A stretch of DNA of 64,000 nucleotides from Xestospongia bergquistia. Lineage: Eukaryota > Porifera > Demospongiae > Haplosclerida > Petrosiidae. The stretch spans positions 7,622,821 to 7,686,820 of the forward strand of contig OZ014417.1 in NCBI GenBank assembly GCA_963965975.1, given 5' to 3'. Shown here one piece after another: positions 1 through 13,609 of this stretch (positions are counted from its first letter, which is position 1; each line of letters opens with the position of its first letter). The position numbers and the translations under genes were made by a program. The notes under the pieces were generated by a model. That model was given only the letters and a program-made list of their open reading frames with translations. It made no database searches and was not told the origin of the DNA.

Positions 1-86
1 AAGGCTGGAGAGAAAGAACCTCATCAATCAATTGTCATATTCCCCAAACATACCATTAGAAGGCAGTCCAGTTCCAATCAATATGA

Positions 87-961
87 CATTAGTCAGGAAG
101 ACCCAGCTGGGTCCAAATTTCCCTTCCATTTTTGCCACCAAAGGAGACCATTACAAACAACTCAGCTCCTCTCATTGATCCAGCATCACTGGCTTTAATA
201 CAAGCCACTGTCTTCAAGATAACAGCAATAGAACAACCTCCACCACCTCTACTTGAATCTCCTCTCAAACCATTTGTCTCAGATGTTATGGAAGCTGATG
301 ACGTAGAATATATCATTGCAATGGCAGGACCTGAAAAAGTTGAAGACGAGATTGTCTCTGCTATTAATTCTTATACCTACTGCCAAGTAGGCATTCACAG
401 TCTAACCAATAAAACTATAGCAGATGTTGTATTTCAATCATTTAAAAATACCAGCTCTACATCAATTAATTTGTCTTATACAGTGGAAACACAAGAAGAG
501 GCCAATGCTTCAGATGTCAGTACAAACATACATTACTTAATTATAAGAATCATGTGTTTCTCTATCTATAGGAAAATCTTGCTGTATTGTATAGAAATGG
601 AATGAATTCTCGCCTCTATCGAGGACCCCTGTATGATGAGAAACCACCAACAAAACTCTATTTCACACGCAATGGACAAGCACCTATTAACAGTGGAATT
701 GATGGTGGTACTTTGTATTTTATGACAGGTAAGATCCATCCATTTCCACCTGTCCATCCATTCATCTATACATCCATCTTCCCAGGAAGCTTTTCCAAAG
801 AGGATTTAAATGTGAAACGCAACTTTTACATTGGCTTCAAATCTCCTCTCCTTGCTAAAATGATGACAAAGGTTTTTAGTGGAGACCAACTTGGAGCTAC
901 ATTATGGAGTCCTTCTGCAAAAACTGCTGTGGGTCCAGAACCAGAATACAAACCAGAATAA
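87..961 (+). CDS. 3' end of an unrecognised glycoprotein-like gene
   Basis: Three exons can be joined: an open frame ending at 515 (donor gtcagt), 572 to about 729 (donor gtaaga) and about 785-961, ending in a TAA stop. The start of the gene lies left of the window or in an exon I cannot place. The first exon encodes many N-glycosylation sequons (NNS, NKT, NTS, NLS, NAS), suggesting an extracellular or luminal protein. Later parts contain YRNGMNSRLYRGPLYDEK and a Pro/Glu-rich tail ending EPEYKPE. No membrane segment is visible before the stop, so a secreted protein or luminal C-terminus is likely. I do not recognise the family. The phase-0 join at 515/572 and the join into SFSKEDL both keep the frame open, which supports real coding sequence. 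Confidence 0.5.
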
Positions 962-2068
962 ACTAATTTACTGCATACTTTACTAAAATACTTCCCTAAA
1001 TCTGTTACTATGACAATTGTTAATCATTACTCACAAATTAAATGATTTTCTAAAAGCAGACAAAATTGAATTAAAGATATGCTTTGGACGGACTAGGATA
1101 TGACTGGTAGTCTCTTCCTTTAAACATGAAGATACTTGGTGTATTTGGAGTCTTGGTTCTACTGACAATGACAGACCCAATCCCAGTATGGCTGGTTTGA
1201 AGTGAGGGCCAATGCTCCAGCCAGGATTATCTCACAGAGATGAGGGTTACCAAGCCACATTAGCTAGCTATAGCAGGGAATCCTGGATACTAAGTCAGAG
1301 GCTCCACCAGCAACTTAATAGTGTCATTTAGGGCAGCACAATAATACCTTTTCTAATGTAATAGAATTTTTTGATCTGGTTTGGCCCTAAATTTTAGGAG
1401 CAATTATAAAGTATTAGGACAATAGGATGATCTGAATTTAAAAAAATGTCCCAAATTAATAACTTTAATTTTTAAGTTTAGTTACATCAATAAGTGAAGT
1501 AATTGATTGCACCCAAAAATAATAATGTTAAAATCTATAAAAAAATAACTAAAAATATTCATTAATTTACAAAGATATGTACATTTAGTAATAGAACAAT
1601 GGGACTATTGTAATATATTTAAAAAATCATTTATCATTGTGTTGCCTTATCTTAGTGTAGGTAATTCAGTAAATACTGTACTAATATCAAGTAGTTCCAT
1701 GATTTATTACTTATTAAGAGTGTGGGTGGTAAATAAAACGACTTCTAAAACAGTCCCTGATTTCTTCTACTGATTTAATCAGCTCTTAATCAAAATTGCC
1801 ATCTTTGTTGTCTCCAGAAGTTAAAACATTATAAAGATTTATCTTATGATTATATAATATTGTTCTATTTTCTTTAAAAGCACTCATGATAAATATGTAA
1901 AATACAAAGCAACATTGTTGTACATAATTCAGACTAAAAAAGCATTATAAGCAGATATGTATATAGCTAGCTAGCTAGATAGATACATCAGTATATATAT
2001 ATTATATGGGGTCTTTTATATATCTCTTTCTAAAACTACAAATCTGGAAAGAGGTACATGGGGAGTTT
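962..2068. other. Intergenic region, no clear gene
   Basis: About 1.1 kb between two gene 3' ends. 1081-1350 is less AT-rich than its surroundings. It contains a 24-codon reading frame (1126-1200) starting MKILGVFGVLVLLTM, which looks like a signal peptide, but no continuation was found. 1370-2050 is very AT-rich, with a short GCTA/GATA microsatellite near 1966-1986. Nothing else could be supported. Confidence 0.5.
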
Positions 2069-4836
<2,768 letters not shown>

Positions 4837-5176
4837 AATGATGACGGCTCTCAGAGGCGTAAATGACAATGCAACAGTGGGTACAGAAGGCGTGGCCCCT
4901 ATTTATTAACCCTTCGATTATTATAATTATTATTATTATTATTATAATTATAATGTCACTCTTGCTCCTCTTCAGTTTCATTTTATGTACTACCAAACCA
5001 CGTGATGTATTATTTACTAAAGACGCATAATAAATAAATAAACAATCTAACATGTAAACAACATTATATAAAATAACGAAAACAGACTAAAACTTTAAAA
5101 AAGTCTAGTCAACAACTACTGACCATTCGTGATCAACAATGCCGTACTAAAATAGGAAAAAAAATAGTAAAAATTT
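4837..5176. other. Upstream region of LKR
   Basis: Presumed promoter and 5' leader. It contains the pair CACGCC-type box at about 4890, an ATT triplet microsatellite (4920-4950) and AT-rich sequence running into the minisatellite. No gene seen. Confidence 0.4.
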
Positions 5177-6900
5177 GGTATTATATAGAACTAGTATATA
5201 GGGCTAGTATTATATGGGGCTATTATATAGGGTTAGTATTGTATGGGGCTATTATATAGGGTTAGTATTATATGGGGCTATTATATAGGGTTAGTATTGT
5301 ATGGGGCTATTATATAGGGTTAGTATTATATGGGGCTATTATATAGGGTTAGTATTGTATGGGGCTATTATATAGGGTTAGTATTATATGGGGCTATTAT
5401 ATAGGGTTAGTATTGTATGGGGCTATTATATAGGGTTAGTATTATATGGGGCTATTATATAGGGTTAGTATTGTATGGGGCTATTATATAGGGTTAGTAT
5501 TATATGGGGCTATTATATAGGGTTAGTATTGTATGGGGCTATTATATAGGGTTAGTATTATATGGGGCTATTATATAGGGTTAGTATTGTATGGGGCTAT
5601 TATATAGGGCTAGTATTGTATGGGGCTATTATATAGGGCTAGTATTGTATGGGGCTATTATATAGGGCTAGTATTGTATGGGGCTATTATATAGGGCTAG
5701 TATTGTATGGGGCTATTATATAGGACTAGTATTATATGGGGCTATTATATAGGACTAGTATTATATGGGGCTATTATATAGGGCTAGTATTATATGGGGC
5801 TATTATATAGGGCTAGTATTATATGGGGCTATTATATAGGGTTAGTATTATATGGGGCTATTATATAGGGCTAGTATTGTATGGGGCTATTATATAGGGC
5901 TAGTATTGTATGGGGCTATTATATAGGGCTAGTATTGTATGGGGCTATTATATAGGACTAGTATTATATGGGGCTATTATATAGGGCTAGTATTATATGG
6001 GGCTACTATATAGGACTAGTATTATATGGGGCTATTATATAGGGCTAGTATTATATAGGGCTAGTATTATATGGGCTATTATATAGGACTAGTATTATAT
6101 GGGGCTATTATATAGGGCTAGTATTATATGGGGCTATTATATAGGACTAGTATTATATGGGGCTATTATATAGGGTTAGTATTGTATGGGGCTATTATAT
6201 AGGGCTAGTATTGTATGGGGCTATTATATAGGGCTAGTATTGTATGGGGCTATTATATAGGACTAGTATTATATGGGGCTATTATATAGGACTAGTATTA
6301 TATGGGGCTATTATATAGGGCTAGTATTATATGGGGCTATTATATAGGGTTAGTATTATATGGGGCTATTATATAGGGCTAGTATTGTATGGGGCTATTA
6401 TATAGGGCTAGTATTGTATGGGGCTATTATATAGGGCTAGTATTGTATGGGGCTATTATATAGGACTAGTATTATATGGGGCTATTATATAGGGCTAGTA
6501 TTATATGGGGCTATTATATAGGACTAGTATTATATGGGGCTATTATATAGGGCTAGTATTATATGGGGCTATTATATAGGACTAGTATTATATGGGGCTA
6601 TTATATAGGGCTAGTATTATATGGGGCTATTATATAGGACTAGTATTATATGGGGCTATTATATAGGGCTAGTATTATATAGGGCTAGTATTATATGGGG
6701 CTATTATATAGGACTAGTATTATATGGGGCTATTATATAGGGCTAGTATTATATGGGGCTATTATATAGGACTAGTATTATATGGGGCTATTATATAGGG
6801 CTAGTATTATATGGGGCTATTATATAGGGCTAGTATTATATGGGGCTATTATATAGGGCTAGTATTATATGGGGCTATTATATAGGGCTAGTATTATATG
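5177..6900. repeat. 29-bp minisatellite with higher-order structure
   Basis: About 59 head-to-tail copies of a 29-bp unit built around GGGGCTATTATATAGGG followed by TTAG, CTAG or ACTAG variants and TATT(A/G)TAT. From about 5222 to 5590 two variants (TATTGTA and TATTATA) alternate strictly, making a 58-bp dimer. Further right the order of variants beginning at 5839 reappears at 6347, a higher-order repeat of about 508 bp. All G runs (GGGG and GGG) are on the + strand. It lies between the 5' end of LKR and the 3' end of BCAT, with no coding potential. Confidence 0.97.
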
Positions 6901-6963
6901 TAGTTATCACTAATGTTACATCGGGATAAAATCAATGTTCTAAATACAAAGGGCGTCCCTAAT

Positions 6964-8201
6964 TTAATAGATCGATAATGAAACATTCCAATTATGATAA
7001 GTACCGCTAACCTGAATGTCAGTGAGCTCTTTGTAAAATCTCTTAGTAACTACAGCACCTGTCTCCATTGTAGGTATAACAATACGCTATATAAGGGTAA
7101 ATGGATGGATATTAAATGTATTGGATGAATGGATGGATAAATGGATAGATAGATGAATGAGGGGGCGACTCACTTCTCCCGAATACAAGATGCCACTTAT
7201 AGGACAGACTACACAGGCAGTCCCTGCACCAAACATCTCCTTCAACTAATAAAAAAATTAAACAATCTTATGTTAGGTCTAATAGATAGATGAATAAACG
7301 GATTAATTGATGGATGATAATTGGTTACATTACAGGGACTTACCCTTCCTTCATTTACAGCTGCTATTATATCTGCCATTGTCATTGTCCGCTCAGTTAT
7401 TTTATAAGTTCCCTAATAAATAGTTATAATTAACATTATAAGTTAATTACAAGGGGCTTACCCAAGTATTTCCTAATTCTAACAACGAATCTCTGATTAC
7501 CCCAGGTAAAATTATACCATCCAAAGGGGGCGTGGCTATCTCTGGATCTACATCAGCAATTAAAACATGCAATTGCATTTAAATGTGTAGCCCCTCCCTC
7601 CCTCCCTCTCCTATGGCATACCTCCATCTTCATTGATCCAGTGAACAAATACATTCATTGTGCCAACTTCGGTGAGCTAAAGAAAACAGGAAGTATCACA
7701 TCCCATTATTATTATTGTATAACAATAGAGTGGACAGGAAGTATCACATCCCATTATTATTATTGTATAACAATAGAATGGACAGTAATGTTAATATACC
7801 AGTATTATTTATTATTATAACAAATACTAGTGGTGTGTATGTACCTGGTGATCATCTTCATTTAACCATAAGACTTGTTGACATCCTTTAGACTTTGCAA
7901 CATCTTGTATTCTTATTGGAGGAGCATAATTGCTGTGTATGTGTGTATGAGAGAGAGAGAGAGAGAGAGAATGTTCTTGGAAATTTTAGCCATTATTGAA
8001 CTTTTGGAGCAATTATGGCAGGCAGCTTCACTTACGCGCCCATTTTTGTGTGTCCGACACCTCCTTTCCAAGCTCTGACAAAACTAGGATCAGTATACAG
8101 TTCAACAGGATTAAATGTTCCAGTTTCGAAATATGGACCAACTGGCCCAGCAATACAATAAAGTAATGCTGAACTACTTCTTTGTACTCCAATGGCAGGC
8201 T

Positions 8202-8232
<31 letters not shown>

Positions 8233-9798
8233 CAGAGAGGGAGAGAGAGAGACAGAGAGAGAGAGAGATTTAAAACAGAGATAAGTTATAATTCTGTACT
8301 TCTGTTGCAATCATAGTTGGTCTTATATAAAGAGAACAATCCTCAACATGAGGTATCCAGTCTTTATCAATTCTCAAAAGATCTTTAATACATTCTAAGA
8401 ACTCAGCTCCATCAAAGGTCTAAACAACAAATTAATTTATTCCAAAAATTTTTTATAAGACAAACAAACAAAAATACTAGTAAATAATACATAATATATC
8501 TCATACTATAGGTACAAAATTTACCGGTAGACTAGTAGCGATGGCCGAATCATTAAATCTTTTCATGTTCTTCATTGGACGAAATAGTCTGATTTTACCC
8601 TCATTAGTACCACGAAATGCCTTCATACCTTCAAAACACTGCAACAAATAATTTCAAAATATATTCATATGTTTGTCACATCCTTCCATTCATTCCCTCA
8701 TTCATCTATTCATTCATCAACCCATCAATTTATAAATCATCCATTTACCTCAATAGCATAATGAAGACAACTAGTGGCAGGAGATAGTGACAAGTTACCA
8801 TATGGTAGTATCCTTGGTGTTCCCCAACCTTGTTTCTCAGTCCATTCTATTTTCAACATATGATCACTAAAGTTTTTACCAAATACTAAGTTATTCCAAT
8901 CTGGTTTAGGCTTAGGATTTTGAGTGAGCGTCACTTCAATACCTTTGTGCTAAATAAGAACACAGCAATAATGTGATAAAACAAAAATAAAAAAAATACT
9001 TTTAATGACATAACTTCATCAGTTCTCACTTTTATGAGTTGTAATCATTATGATATATACCTTCTACAACGTATACCATTACATATGTTACCATGGTTAC
9101 ACAAAATCAACATCAGTACCATATTTATAAGTAAATGAATTACAAGGGTAGTCATTCTCAAAGGTAGATTTGGGAAACTTGTAAATTTGTTTCTCACTAA
9201 TGTTCTATGTCACATGTAACCATGACAACATAATATGCAATAGGTCATGTTTATAGTTAGTTCATACAACAATAGAACAGTTTATTTTATTCCCACATTG
9301 TTTTTAAACTTGTGCTGTGCCAAATGGTGACTGCAAAGTGTAAACATAACACCATTGTCTTTAAGGCAAAGAGAATAGTGGAAACTCGTGATACACATTG
9401 CTAGCTGCACTTATTAGACTTGACAAATATAACTAGTCTACTTACAGTACAATGTCATAGTTCAAATTAGTACTAATATTCAAACTTCAAATTAATGCAT
9501 CATTTTGAATTGATGATTCTACCTCTTTGAAAATTTTTAAAAATTCAGCTATAAGTACTAAATAATATGATAATATAATACACATGAGTTTGCTGTGACA
9601 ATCTCCTATTTGTATTGCAATGTAATGTATACAACTCTTACCTGAAGTGTAGAGACACTTCGAACTCCCGAGAATAAATTTCTACTGCTGAAGACAATCT
9701 AAAAATTATATTTGATAAAGTTGCGCCACACCCCTTAATTTATAACACCTAACTTGTAATTTAGTGTAACAATTTAAACGTACCTTTCTCAAATACAT
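6964..9798 (-). CDS. BCAT: Branched-chain amino acid aminotransferase
   Basis: PLP-dependent transamination of leucine, isoleucine and valine with 2-oxoglutarate. ATG at 9798 opens [19 protein letters not shown], a basic leader suggesting a mitochondrial form. Exons then give [154 protein letters not shown] and [11 protein letters not shown], ending ELTDIQ plus a short divergent tail. The lysine in GHTKMG occupies the PLP-lysine position of the family (usually N-Y-K-L-G). Two acceptors follow CT-rich microsatellites (7949-7970 and 8202-8268). The gene is divergent from KIN with 220 bp between the two ATGs. Confidence 0.95.
7685..7786. repeat. Two-copy 51-bp tandem duplication in a BCAT intron
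   Basis: The block containing GGAAGTATCACATCCCATTA and a TTA-rich tail occurs twice in a row almost unchanged. It is intronic. Confidence 0.85.
7949..7970. repeat. GA/CT microsatellite in BCAT intron near the acceptor
   Basis: GA repeat on +; CT repeat in the sense of the gene, about 18 bases upstream of the acceptor of the exon beginning CAATTATGC. Confidence 0.9.
8202..8268. repeat. GA/CT microsatellite abutting a BCAT acceptor
   Basis: GA-rich tract with some CAGA interruptions. In the sense strand it reads (CT)n TAG followed by exon sequence CCTGCCATTGG. Confidence 0.92.
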
Positions 9799-10018
9799 CT
9801 TCAAGTGTGGGTATTCAGGAAAATAAGAGCCTCTAAAGTAGAAAAAAACACTTTGTTTTTACAGGAACACAAGTCACAGATATCATACGATTTACTATGT
9901 CCGTATAATTCCGTAAACGTAATAATATTATACGCTTGGTCTTTGGGCGTGGCATTCGCATTTTGACGTTGCATGAGGTATCACTTCACTTTCGCTTCTC
10001 TAGGTCTAGACTTACAAG
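9799..10018. promoter_or_regulatory. Divergent promoter region BCAT / KIN
   Basis: Only 220 bp separate the two start codons, so both genes must share this interval for promoter and leaders. It contains a GGGCGTGGC box at 9945-9953 (KLF/Sp-like) and a pyrimidine-rich stretch TCACTTTCGCTTCTCT just before KIN. No TATA box is obvious. The motif's function is inferred. Confidence 0.5.
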
Positions 10019-12199
10019 ATGCCTAAACACGAATTTATGACTCCGAAGGCAATTGCCAATCGTATTAAATCGAAAGGACTGCAAAAGTTGAGATGGTATT
10101 GTCAGATGTGTCAAAAACAATGTCGAGATGAAGTAAGTCAGTCGTTTAGTGATGTGTGTTACGTTGACTTGATACGTATTGTTCCTAGAATGGATTTAAA
10201 TGCCATATAATGTCGGAATCTCATCAACGACAGCTGTTACTAGTGGCAGACAATCCTGGCCGATTTGTTGGTAGTTTTTCAGAGTAAGTATTTAAATATA
10301 ATATGATTTGTAGTTGAGTATTATGGGCGTGGTTATATTTATATTTATCGAGTTCTATTTATTTATTTAGAGAATTTCTAAAGGGGTTCATGGACATTTT
10401 ACGTCGTCAATATGGTACTAGACGGGTCCATTGCAATGTTGTTTATCAGGAGTACATCCGAGATAAAGACCATTATCACATGAATGCTACAAGAGTGAGT
10501 CACAATAATTTGAATTATGTATTAAGCTCCACCCTAATAATTAAATGCTGCAGTTTAATAGCATCTGTTAATGTGATCTTAAGAACAATCACTTAATTTT
10601 TTTGATGACTTTGTCAAATAGTTAATATTATATTTTGTTTACTGATTGAAGTAGACACTTCCTAAACAACTCTATTACTAAGTATATAGTTTATATTTGT
10701 TTAAATTTACTGGACATATAAATTTAACTCTTTTTTTCTCTCTAGTGGTCTACGTTAACCGGTTTTGTGATGTGGCTTGGTAGACAAGGTCTCTGTGAGG
10801 TAGAACCAACTCCGAAAGGATGGTATATCAAATATATTGATCGTAGTCCTGAAGCTATGGAACGACAAGCAGTAAGTCAGTGGTAATTTGATGCTTGAGC
10901 CCCTGTTTATTAAAAGTTATTATAGAAGATAATCCTGTTATAAAGGAGTTAAAATTATCAGTGATGTGAGGTCATACCCAAGGATGAAGTTTATTACAGT
11001 ATAATGATTGTATTAACATTATTGTTAGTAATAAGTCTAGGTACAAAATGTATCATATAGTGGGGAATATTTACGAGGGCTTTAATTTGGCAATTTAGTA
11101 AACTTTAGTGACTTTGCCAAATTTAATCCTCGCCAATTGTGGCCACGCCCATGTAAATATTAATTAATATTGTCAGATTTTAATCATTTGCCAATTTAAT
11201 CTGTATAATATATTATCCTCACCAAATTTACCCACTATATGGTATCCATGTATACATGTAGATGTATTTTGTGCGTTGTTCTATTGTTGTTTGTGTTAGG
11301 CTGATGCTAAGAAAAAGAAAATGGATCGTGACGATGAAGAAAGAAGTCAGCAAATGATTGAAGATCAGATTGTTAGAGCAATGGCAGCAAAGAAAGTTAG
11401 AAAGAGAGAGAGAGAGAGTGACATACTTACTCATTTTACTATGTAGTGTAAAGGAGATGACGACGAAGAACCACAATATACTGAACTAAAGAGAAAAGAT
11501 GAAAATGAAAAAAGTAAGACAGTGAAATGAATTTTTTTTAAATGACTTCTTTATATCTCTAGTCACTTTAAATTTATTTGGTACCAAACCTGAAGCAATG
11601 GCCTCTTCTCAACCAATGGACACAAATGATGAGGAAAAGATGAAAAGGGATAAACTTGAAGATGACAAAAATGAGAAAGAAAGTAACTCTGGCGATGAAG
11701 GAAGAGAGAGCAGAGACAGTAACTCGGAAGTAGAGGAATCTGAAGGATTGGAAGATTCTGAAAGCTCTGAGTCTGAAGAAGAAGAAGAAGAAGAAGTGAA
11801 ACCAAAAGCTATGAAATTGGAAGAGCCAGAAGACCCACCATCTTTGCCTGAAAAAGACTCTATAAAAAATCAGCCTAGTTCTGTTCCAGTGATGTAAGTG
11901 GACATGTAATTCTAATGTACAATAATTCTGTCTGATATGGTTGCTATACTGTGTTGTTAATATAGGCCTCTGGGTATTCCAAATGCTTTGAAATTAGCTG
12001 AACTTGAAGCTAAAAAGAAGAAAAGTTTAAGTCGTCAACAAGATAGGTACAATTTGTGATATTGATTGTATTAAATTGTTGGTCTATTACTAAATATTTA
12101 CTAGTTTATTGTTATATCATGTCTCACTGCAGGAAAAGAAAAACAACATCGGAATTGGATAAAATTTTTAAAGTGAGTGTGTGTGTGAGGAAAAGGAGG

Positions 12200-12254
<55 letters not shown>

Positions 12255-13142
12255 GTAGTATAGTATACATGTAGTTACAAACTCTTCTTCCTATAGCTTG
12301 AAGAAGAGAGAAGAGAAAAGATGAACAGACGTGATTATTGGTTACATGTGGTGAGATATATAGACACATCTAGTTTACTCCACCCAATTCACAATATTTA
12401 GTTTACTCCACCACTTTTGATGACTACTACGCCCTGCCCACTCACAGGGAATTGTAATCAAAGTCTTAAACAAGAGACTCGGAGAGAAGTTCTATAAAAA
12501 GAAAGGAGTCATTGAAGAACTTCATGACAAGTACACTGCTACTGTTAGGATGTTGGACAGTGGAGATAAGATCAAAATTGATCAGTCGTATCTTGAGACA
12601 GTGATCCCTGCAATTGGTAACATAATAAATTACTAATAAGTAATATGTCTATTAGTAGAGGACCCCCTAATTAATGATGCTGACTCTAATTAATGAACAA
12701 AGAGATGCAATCCAGAATTCCCCTATGCAATACAATGCATATCAAATTTGTGCCTTCCAAATATCATAGCAGTGCAGCCTCTTATCTTAATTAAGGGGAC
12801 ATCCTTGTTTCAGAGGTTATGACATCACTAGTCTATTTGTAGAATGTAGATATATAATATAACTATCATAATTATTATTAAAATAATATTATGCTACTTA
12901 CATAGGGAGGGATGTGCTGGTAGTGAATGGAGCATACAGAGGTTACAAAGCTAAACTGGAAGATGTTGACGTCGATAACTATAGTGTATCTGTTACTATC
13001 TCACAGGTATGATAGCTGGTTTCATATAACTTTTCATTAAATGTATTCATTATAGGGTCCCTCCCGTGGAAGATACGTAGAAAAAATAGCGTATGAAGAT
13101 GTGTCAAAGATAAGCACACAGTCTTTTCCATTTGCTCGTTGA
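10019..13142 (+). CDS. KIN: KIN (Kin17) DNA/RNA-binding zinc-finger protein
   Basis: Nuclear protein linked to DNA replication, repair and RNA processing. The start is the ATG at 10019 (MPKHEFMTPKAIANRIKSKG). The N-terminus carries the C2H2 finger WYCQMCQKQC..GFKCH..SESH, split by an intron after CRDE. It is followed by the winged-helix part (EFLKGFMDILRRQYG, RVHCNVVYQEYI, WLGRQGLCEVEPTPKGWY). A long, acidic, poly-Glu middle region (11598-11893) comes before the C-terminal KOW/SH3-like modules: IKVLNKRLGEKFYKKKG, DKYTATVRMLDSG, QSYLETVIPAIG, VLVVNGAYRGYKAKL. The end is FPFAR and a stop at 13140-13142. Two introns carry GA repeats just after their donors (about 11403-11418 and 12203-12250). 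The whole length is consistent with a complete gene. Confidence 0.96.
12203..12250. repeat. (GA)n microsatellite downstream of a KIN donor
   Basis: Begins shortly after the donor GTGAGTGTGTG with a short purine-rich lead (GGAGGGAGGG) and continues as pure GA in the sense of the gene. Confidence 0.92.
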
Positions 13143-13609
13143 CTTGCTTCCATTTTCTGCATAACATGCCATGTACTATAAATAGTAGCATGACATGTTG
13201 CTATAAATAGCAACATGTCATGTGCTATAAATAATACATCCATACTATAATCAATTATTTCAGTTATTTGTATGTTACATAATTAGGTCACATGATAGTC
13301 ATAAATAATTTTATTATAATAGCCCAATTATATTAAACTTGATCACACAAGAAATAAGTCGATCACATGATGTGTCATGTGACGATCACATGATAATCAT
13401 GCTTTACAAATAATAATATACATATATAGAAGGTAATGAATATTGCTAAATTGCTAAACAATATAAATTAAAATGGTCACTATTAAAATCAAAATAATGA
13501 ACCCTAAATTAACAATGTATGCATGTACATATATATTTCCCGCCTAAAATACAGAGGGGAAGCCCCTCAATTAGAGAAGGTATACCACTCTAAAAGAAGA
13601 CTAAGAGAA
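13143..13609. other. Convergent 3' region between KIN and SLMAP
   Basis: The 3' ends of two genes meet here. A palindrome lies at 13190-13221, and several TCACATGA-type short palindromes fall between 13280 and 13400. An E2F-like string TTTCCCGCC is at 13537-13545. No reading frame of note. Confidence 0.5.
13190..13221. repeat. Perfect 15-bp palindrome in the KIN 3' region
   Basis: Arms ATGACATGTTGCTAT and ATAGCAACATGTCAT with a 2-base loop AA. A weaker version of the same palindrome (ACTAT AA ATAGT) sits just upstream at about 13174-13187, so the structure is duplicated. In RNA it would be a strong hairpin about 50 bases after the KIN stop. Confidence 0.85.

Noticed and set aside
1081-1350. 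SINE or tRNA-like element in the less AT-rich block
   Set aside because: No pol III A/B boxes, poly-A tail or target duplication could be recognised.
5177-6900. GGGTTAG words as an interstitial telomere
   Set aside because: The word occurs once per 29-bp unit within a longer unrelated sequence, and CTAG/ACTAG variants replace it; no TTAGGG array.
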